Assembly (NCBI GenBank): GCA_002381225.1
Contig: DFSS01000055.1
Location: forward strand, 4,633 to 29,344
Length of the DNA stretch: 24,712 nt
Reading direction: 5' to 3'
DNA from: Flavobacteriales bacterium UBA3431
GTDB taxonomy: Bacteria; Bacteroidota; Bacteroidia; Flavobacteriales; Schleiferiaceae
In this document: in pieces, positions 20,861-24,712 of the stretch
Layout of the letters: each line of letters starts with the position of its first letter
How positions within the stretch are numbered: the first letter of the stretch is position 1
Translations under genes and position numbers: made by a program
The notes under the pieces: model-generated
The model's database searches: none
Told to the model about the DNA's origin: nothing
Seen by the model: only the letters and a program-made list of their open reading frames with translations

Positions 20861-23113
20861 TTAGCGGATCAAGGTGAAGGTCCCGTGCTGCTCCGCGATG
20901 TTTCCGAAGGGCAGGTAGATGAGGATTCGGTACGAATAGATTCCCTCCGGAACAGGTTGGCCCCCATAGGTGCCATCCCAAGATTTGGACACATCGTCTG
21001 TCGAGAAGACCTTCAAGCCCCAGCGGTTGAAGACATCCCACTGCATGCCCTCAATGCCCAATGCCTCAACTTTGATGCGGTCGTTGATGATATCTCCATT
21101 GGGGGTAAAAGCGGTCGGTATGTAGACATAGTAATCCATGCGGAGTTCGATGTCGACGGTCACAGAATCGGAACAACCTAAGCTATCCGCCACAGCCAAG
21201 GAGACCGAATAGGTCCCGGGCTTGGCATAGGAATGCGTAGGGTCCACATCCGCTGAAACCCCTCCATCGCCAAAGTACCAGGCCACATAATTGGTATCGC
21301 TGGATTGGTTGAAAAATTGGACGTTCAGCGGGTTACTGGGATTGGGCAAATAGGTAAAGGCCGCCCCCGGCACGGGCGCTACGCCGACCCAAACGCTGTC
21401 GCGCGTGATGAAGCCACACTGATCGACCACCTTGAAGGGGTACCATCGGCTATTGACCGGGGTCACCGTCCAAAGGCTATCGGTGGGTCCACCCGTCCAG
21501 GTAATCGTGTAGGGCGGGGTGCCATAGCGGGCCTTGGCTTGAATTTCAACGGACTCTCCAGGACAGATCCACGTGGTGTCCGAATAGGTCATGACTGAAT
21601 CGTATGGCAGCACATATACCGTCACGCTATCCACCGCCGCAGTGTCCATGCATTCATCGATGCCATAGAAGTAGTACGTTTCTGTGCTCAGGGGATTCAC
21701 CGTCAATTGGACGCCCCCCGCCGTGTCCGTTCCCCACCAGCCGGTGGTGGTCCCTTCGCCGGTCGTAAACGTGCCCAGCAAGGTGCTTTGTTGACCCGGA
21801 CATTGGATTGTGTCGTTCCCTTGCGCTACGGAGGCCGCGACCGTCACCTCCACCTTGTCCCGTATGAGGAAGGTCTTGTACTGGGCCGGATATACCGCAC
21901 AATTGGTTGTCACCGGCTGCATGACGACTTCAATGGTTTCGGGCGCCTCGGCAAGCCCATCGTCGTAGGCCCAAATTAAGATCGAATCTCGGGTCACCCC
22001 AGGAAGGAGGGTCACCGAAGATGGAAAGGGGCTGTAGTCTACGCCTGAAGTGGCCGTTCCCAGGATGTTGAAATCGACCACCATGGTGTCAAATACGGCT
22101 CCTTGTCGCTCGAGGTAGAGCCACGAGGGGCTACACCCTTCTACCATGGTGGAATCATTGAAGCTATTGCCTTTGTTCCACGCTTGGCTCAAGGAAATCG
22201 CAGGAAGCTCAAAGCTCCGAGCGCCAATAAAGACGGCGGAATTCAAGGCTCCATCGCTCACGTCGCAAATGAACATTTTAATCGTGTAGAGGGAGCCGCA
22301 AGACACCGAGGCTTTGGCCGTAAAGACATCTGTGAAGCCTTCCATATTGATGATGGAGGTACCGCCACTGTTCGCGTTATAGAAGACCGAGTTGGTTACA
22401 TAGTTGGGGTTGGCACTTGAACAGTTGCTCGCCGGCCAGCTGCCGGATGGGAAGCCCTGGTTGATGGTGTTCACCGCAACAGGCGTCGTCGTTCCGGGAA
22501 TCACCGCCAAATTGACGGTGTCGATATTCGGAGTTCCATTGGCATTCCACAAGGGCTGTCCGTTGATGCCTTGACCGATGAGGAAGAAGCCAAATACATC
22601 ATTGAAGGAAGAGCAAGTGTACGAGGTGTATTCTTTGGACGCGAAGATGTAGTCAAACTTGACCGAATCGCCTGGGGCCACAAAGCTAAATTGTATGCTC
22701 GCCCGGTCATACTGGCTGGAACTGCTGCTGCCAATCGCATTGAGGACCGTTGTCAGGTTGGCGGAAGGCGTTTGAGTGGGATAGGACGTGTAGCTCCCGG
22801 ATTGACCAGGGACCACATCGTAGGCGTCCGATGACACCATCACAATACCGCTATCTAGTCCGAAGCTGGGGTTGTTGATGTTGAATTTTCCAATTTGGAC
22901 AGACGAAGGCTGACTGATCGGGGTTCCCAAAGGGCCAATGGGGCTAAAGACCGTCATATTGGGTCCAACCATCACATTCTGAACCAGCCACATAGGCTGA
23001 TTGCGGGGAGAGGTCGAATTAACCGAGATGTTTTGGCCCAAAATAGACGTGGTCGTGGTCACCAAAACAACCACCACCGCCAAAAAATACCGGCCGAAGT
23101 TTCCTGTGCGCAT
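20861..23113 (-). CDS. Secreted T9SS cargo: choice-of-anchor-L, Calx-beta-like and PKD domains with gliding-motility C-terminal domain
   Basis: This is a 750-residue cell-surface or secreted protein. A signal peptide (1-26) is followed by a choice-of-anchor-L-like domain at about 45-305, recognised by FDYIFASKEYTSYTCSSFND (153-172) and VFGFFLIGQ. A Calx-beta-like segment lies near 310-415, with GTATSGVDYSPFPSSVTLLPG (352-372). A beta-rich stretch follows, then a PKD domain at about 583-655 (WYFGDGGVSADVDPTHSYAK at 612-631). The end (660-750) is the CHU-type gliding-motility C-terminal domain: IPTAFTPNGDIINDRIKVEA, then VFNRWGLKVF, SWDGTYGG and a closing beta strand. That makes it a type B T9SS substrate, probably an adhesin-like protein; no enzyme motif is seen. 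The ATG at 23113 is preferred over an upstream TTG. It converges with the UbiA-like gene (6-base gap). Confidence 0.9.
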   Translation of the reverse strand: MRTGNFGRYFLAVVVVLVTTTTSILGQNISVNSTSPRNQPMWLVQNVMVGPNMTVFSPIGPLGTPISQPSSVQIGKFNINNPSFGLDSGIVMVSSDAYDVVPGQSGSYTSYPTQTPSANLTTVLNAIGSSSSSQYDRASIQFSFVAPGDSVKFDYIFASKEYTSYTCSSFNDVFGFFLIGQGINGQPLWNANGTPNIDTVNLAVIPGTTTPVAVNTINQGFPSGSWPASNCSSANPNYVTNSVFYNANSGGTSIINMEGFTDVFTAKASVSCGSLYTIKMFICDVSDGALNSAVFIGARSFELPAISLSQAWNKGNSFNDSTMVEGCSPSWLYLERQGAVFDTMVVDFNILGTATSGVDYSPFPSSVTLLPGVTRDSILIWAYDDGLAEAPETIEVVMQPVTTNCAVYPAQYKTFLIRDKVEVTVAASVAQGNDTIQCPGQQSTLLGTFTTGEGTTTGWWGTDTAGGVQLTVNPLSTETYYFYGIDECMDTAAVDSVTVYVLPYDSVMTYSDTTWICPGESVEIQAKARYGTPPYTITWTGGPTDSLWTVTPVNSRWYPFKVVDQCGFITRDSVWVGVAPVPGAAFTYLPNPSNPLNVQFFNQSSDTNYVAWYFGDGGVSADVDPTHSYAKPGTYSVSLAVADSLGCSDSVTVDIELRMDYYVYIPTAFTPNGDIINDRIKVEALGIEGMQWDVFNRWGLKVFSTDDVSKSWDGTYGGQPVPEGIYSYRILIYLPFGNIAEQHGTFTLIR

Positions 23114-23150
23114 AGGTCCACACAAGGTAGTGCATCCTTGGGATGCTTCC

Positions 23151-23158
23151 TATATTGG
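23151..23158 (+). promoter_or_regulatory. Possible -7 box of the M20 dipeptidase gene
   Basis: TATATTGG differs from TAnnTTTG at one fixed base and ends 4 bases before the ATG at 23163, which would mean an almost leaderless transcript. It is weaker evidence than the other boxes in this window. Confidence 0.25.
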
Positions 23159-23162
23159 GCCC

Positions 23163-24536
23163 ATGGAAAACTACATCGCTCAACATCGTCAACGCTTTCT
23201 GGATGAGTTATTTGAACTTCTCCGCCTCCCTAGCGTCAGTGCAGATCCGGCCTTCACCCCAAGCGTTTTGGCCACCGCTGAGGCTACCGCACGATTCCTA
23301 CGCGAGGCCGGGGCACAAAAAGTCGACGTATGTGAAACCCCTGGATTTCCGGTGGTATACGGGGAATACATGATCGATGCTAGCCGACCCACGGTGCTCG
23401 TCTATGGGCATTACGATGTGCAGCCCGCCGATCCGGTGGAGCTGTGGAGTAGTCCACCTTTTGAGCCCGAAATTCGGAGCACGGACATTCATCCCGGGGG
23501 CGCCATTTTTGCCCGCGGGGCCTGCGACGACAAAGGCCAGTTCTTCATGCATGTCAAAGCATTTGAAGCCATGGTCGCAACCGGCAACGTGCCTTGCAAC
23601 ATCAAATTCATGATTGAAGGAGAGGAGGAAGTGGGATCCGCCAACCTCGCCTGGTTTGTGAAGCGCAACCAGGAGCGATTGGCCTGCGATGTGATTTTAA
23701 TTTCTGACACGGGCATGGTTGCACCGGGCGTTCCCTCCTTGACGACGGGTCTGCGTGGTTTGAGTTACGTTGAAGTAGAGGTGACGGGTCCCAACCGCGA
23801 TTTGCATTCGGGCCTCTATGGCGGCGCCGTGGCCAACCCCATCAATGCCTTGACCGAAATGATTGCACGCCTGCACGACGACCGCAAGCGGATTACCATC
23901 CCCGGATTTTACGACAAAGTCGAAACGCTGAGCGAGGCGGAACGCGCCGAACTCGCCCAAGCCCCCTTCTCGCTGGACGCCTACAAGAAGGCCCTTGACC
24001 TGGTCGATGTGGCCGGCGAAGAAGGCTACAGCACGATGGAGCGGAACAGTATTCGTCCCACCCTGGATGTCAATGGAATTTGGGGAGGCTATACCGGCGC
24101 CGGCGCCAAAACGGTCATCGCCTCCAAAGCCTACGCGAAGATTTCCATGCGCCTGGTTCCCCACCAAGATCCGGACGAAATCACCCAGCTGTTCAGCGAC
24201 TACTTCCTATCCATCGCCCCCGCTGGCGTAACGGTCAAAGTCACCCCGCACCATGGTGGGCAGCCTTATGTCTGCCCCACGGACCATCCGGGTTACCAAG
24301 CGGCGGTTCAGGCCTTAAGCGATTCCTTTGGCCAAAAAGCAGTACCTGTTCGAAGCGGAGGCTCTATCCCTATCGTCGCACTCTTTGAGCAAGAGCTGGG
24401 CGTCAAGAGCATCCTCATGGGCTTTGGTCTCGACAGTGATGCCATCCACTCCCCGAACGAACATTACGGCGTGACCAATTACTTCAAGGGCATCGAGACG
24501 ATTCCACTGTTTTACCGGTATTTCGCCCGCGGGTAA
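23163..24536 (+). CDS. M20-family metallo-dipeptidase
   Basis: The 457-residue enzyme is a di-zinc M20 peptidase of the carnosinase-like/dipeptidase branch. Expected metal ligands are present: His83 in VYGHYDVQPADP, bridging Asp122 in ARGACDDKGQF, Glu156 in EGEEEVGS (with Glu155 as the catalytic base), Asp182 in LISDTGM, and His429 in DSDAIHSPNEH. The dimerisation-domain motif DLHSGLYGG and the late RSGGSIPIV are also present. It has no signal peptide, so it is probably cytoplasmic and finishes peptide breakdown. The start at 23163 is chosen because an in-frame upstream start would overlap the divergent cargo gene. The gene stands alone between the divergent cargo gene and an empty 176-base tail. 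Confidence 0.93.
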   Translation: MENYIAQHRQRFLDELFELLRLPSVSADPAFTPSVLATAEATARFLREAGAQKVDVCETPGFPVVYGEYMIDASRPTVLVYGHYDVQPADPVELWSSPPFEPEIRSTDIHPGGAIFARGACDDKGQFFMHVKAFEAMVATGNVPCNIKFMIEGEEEVGSANLAWFVKRNQERLACDVILISDTGMVAPGVPSLTTGLRGLSYVEVEVTGPNRDLHSGLYGGAVANPINALTEMIARLHDDRKRITIPGFYDKVETLSEAERAELAQAPFSLDAYKKALDLVDVAGEEGYSTMERNSIRPTLDVNGIWGGYTGAGAKTVIASKAYAKISMRLVPHQDPDEITQLFSDYFLSIAPAGVTVKVTPHHGGQPYVCPTDHPGYQAAVQALSDSFGQKAVPVRSGGSIPIVALFEQELGVKSILMGFGLDSDAIHSPNEHYGVTNYFKGIETIPLFYRYFARG

Positions 24537-24712
24537 GAAGCTTAAAGGCCGAGAGGGGCTTGTCCCTATGCTTGTTCGTTGGTACGTTGGATCTCGCAGT
24601 AGTAAAGACACTGCGCGCAGCGAAGGTCACCCGAGAAGTTTATGGGTAGAAGAGAATAAACGTTTAAATGCAAAGTCTTCAGGGCGAAGCCCAAGCATTC
24701 TAGCCCTCTAGC

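Noticed and set aside
20855..20867. Possible two-way terminator CCGC-CTTTA-GCGG between the UbiA-like and cargo genes
   Set aside because: The stem is only 4 base pairs, and the neighbouring T/A run is on the wrong side for the plus strand and is an A run on the minus strand.
24682..24692. Short inverted repeat GGGC-GAA-GCCC
   Set aside because: The stem is only 4 base pairs with no T run, so it is too weak for a terminator, and it lies about 145 bases after the M20 stop.
24568..24711. Small 47-codon open frame on the plus strand after the M20 gene, with another open frame on the opposite strand (24566-24712)
   Set aside because: Neither resembles a protein I know; there is no promoter or start context. 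The last 176 bases are best left unassigned, though a gene continuing past the right edge on the minus strand cannot be excluded.

Overview
The window is a densely packed stretch of a Bacteroidota chromosome, most likely from the order Flavobacteriales. The main evidence is core type IX secretion genes (porU, porV, gldJ and a PorP/SprF-family gene), a secreted protein with a CHU-type gliding-motility C-terminal sorting domain, mevalonate-pathway genes of flavobacterial type, and TAnnTTTG promoter boxes with no strong Shine-Dalgarno sites. By eye the GC content is in the mid-50s, which is high for the order. I cannot name a genus. About 615 of 24,712 bases lie outside genes, and many neighbouring genes overlap by 1 to 13 bases. 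There is no rRNA, tRNA, CRISPR array, insertion sequence or phage gene that I can support. The longest stretch without a gene is the last 176 bases, and I see nothing convincing there.

Layout. 1-1289 (minus): pyruvate dehydrogenase E1 alpha (pdhA), followed by E2 (pdhC), which is cut by the window edge. 1310-1344: an intrinsic terminator for the upstream porV and a promoter box for pdhA, stacked together. 1368-6015 (minus): porU then porV, the T9SS sortase and its outer-membrane partner. 6173-10028 (plus): PorP/SprF-family protein, gldJ, murF. 10033-13286 (minus): alaS and a small predicted outer-membrane barrel protein. 13335-16455 (plus): an envelope operon of M23 peptidase, MerR-type regulator, LemA protein and two TPM-domain proteins. 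16501-16905: a small lipoprotein. 16916-20854 (plus): a pterin synthase (QueD/PTPS), fabD, mvaD, mevalonate kinase and a degenerate UbiA-like membrane protein. 20861-23113 (minus): a T9SS cargo protein of about 750 residues. 23163-24536 (plus): an M20 dipeptidase.

How the genes fit together. PorU and PorV release and process proteins that cross the outer membrane through T9SS. GldJ and the PorP-like protein belong to the same machinery, and the large adhesin-like protein at 20861-23113 carries the kind of C-terminal domain that this machinery sorts. MurF, the M23 peptidase, the LemA/TPM proteins and the barrel protein all concern the cell envelope. FabD, MvaD and mevalonate kinase supply lipid precursors, and the UbiA-like protein sits where a prenyltransferase would be expected but lacks key acidic residues.

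Nothing here is clearly a new system. The points most worth a second look are the degenerate UbiA-like protein, the pairing of a PorP-like gene with gldJ opposite porU/porV, the MerR regulator inside the M23/LemA/TPM operon, and the compact overlapping promoters.
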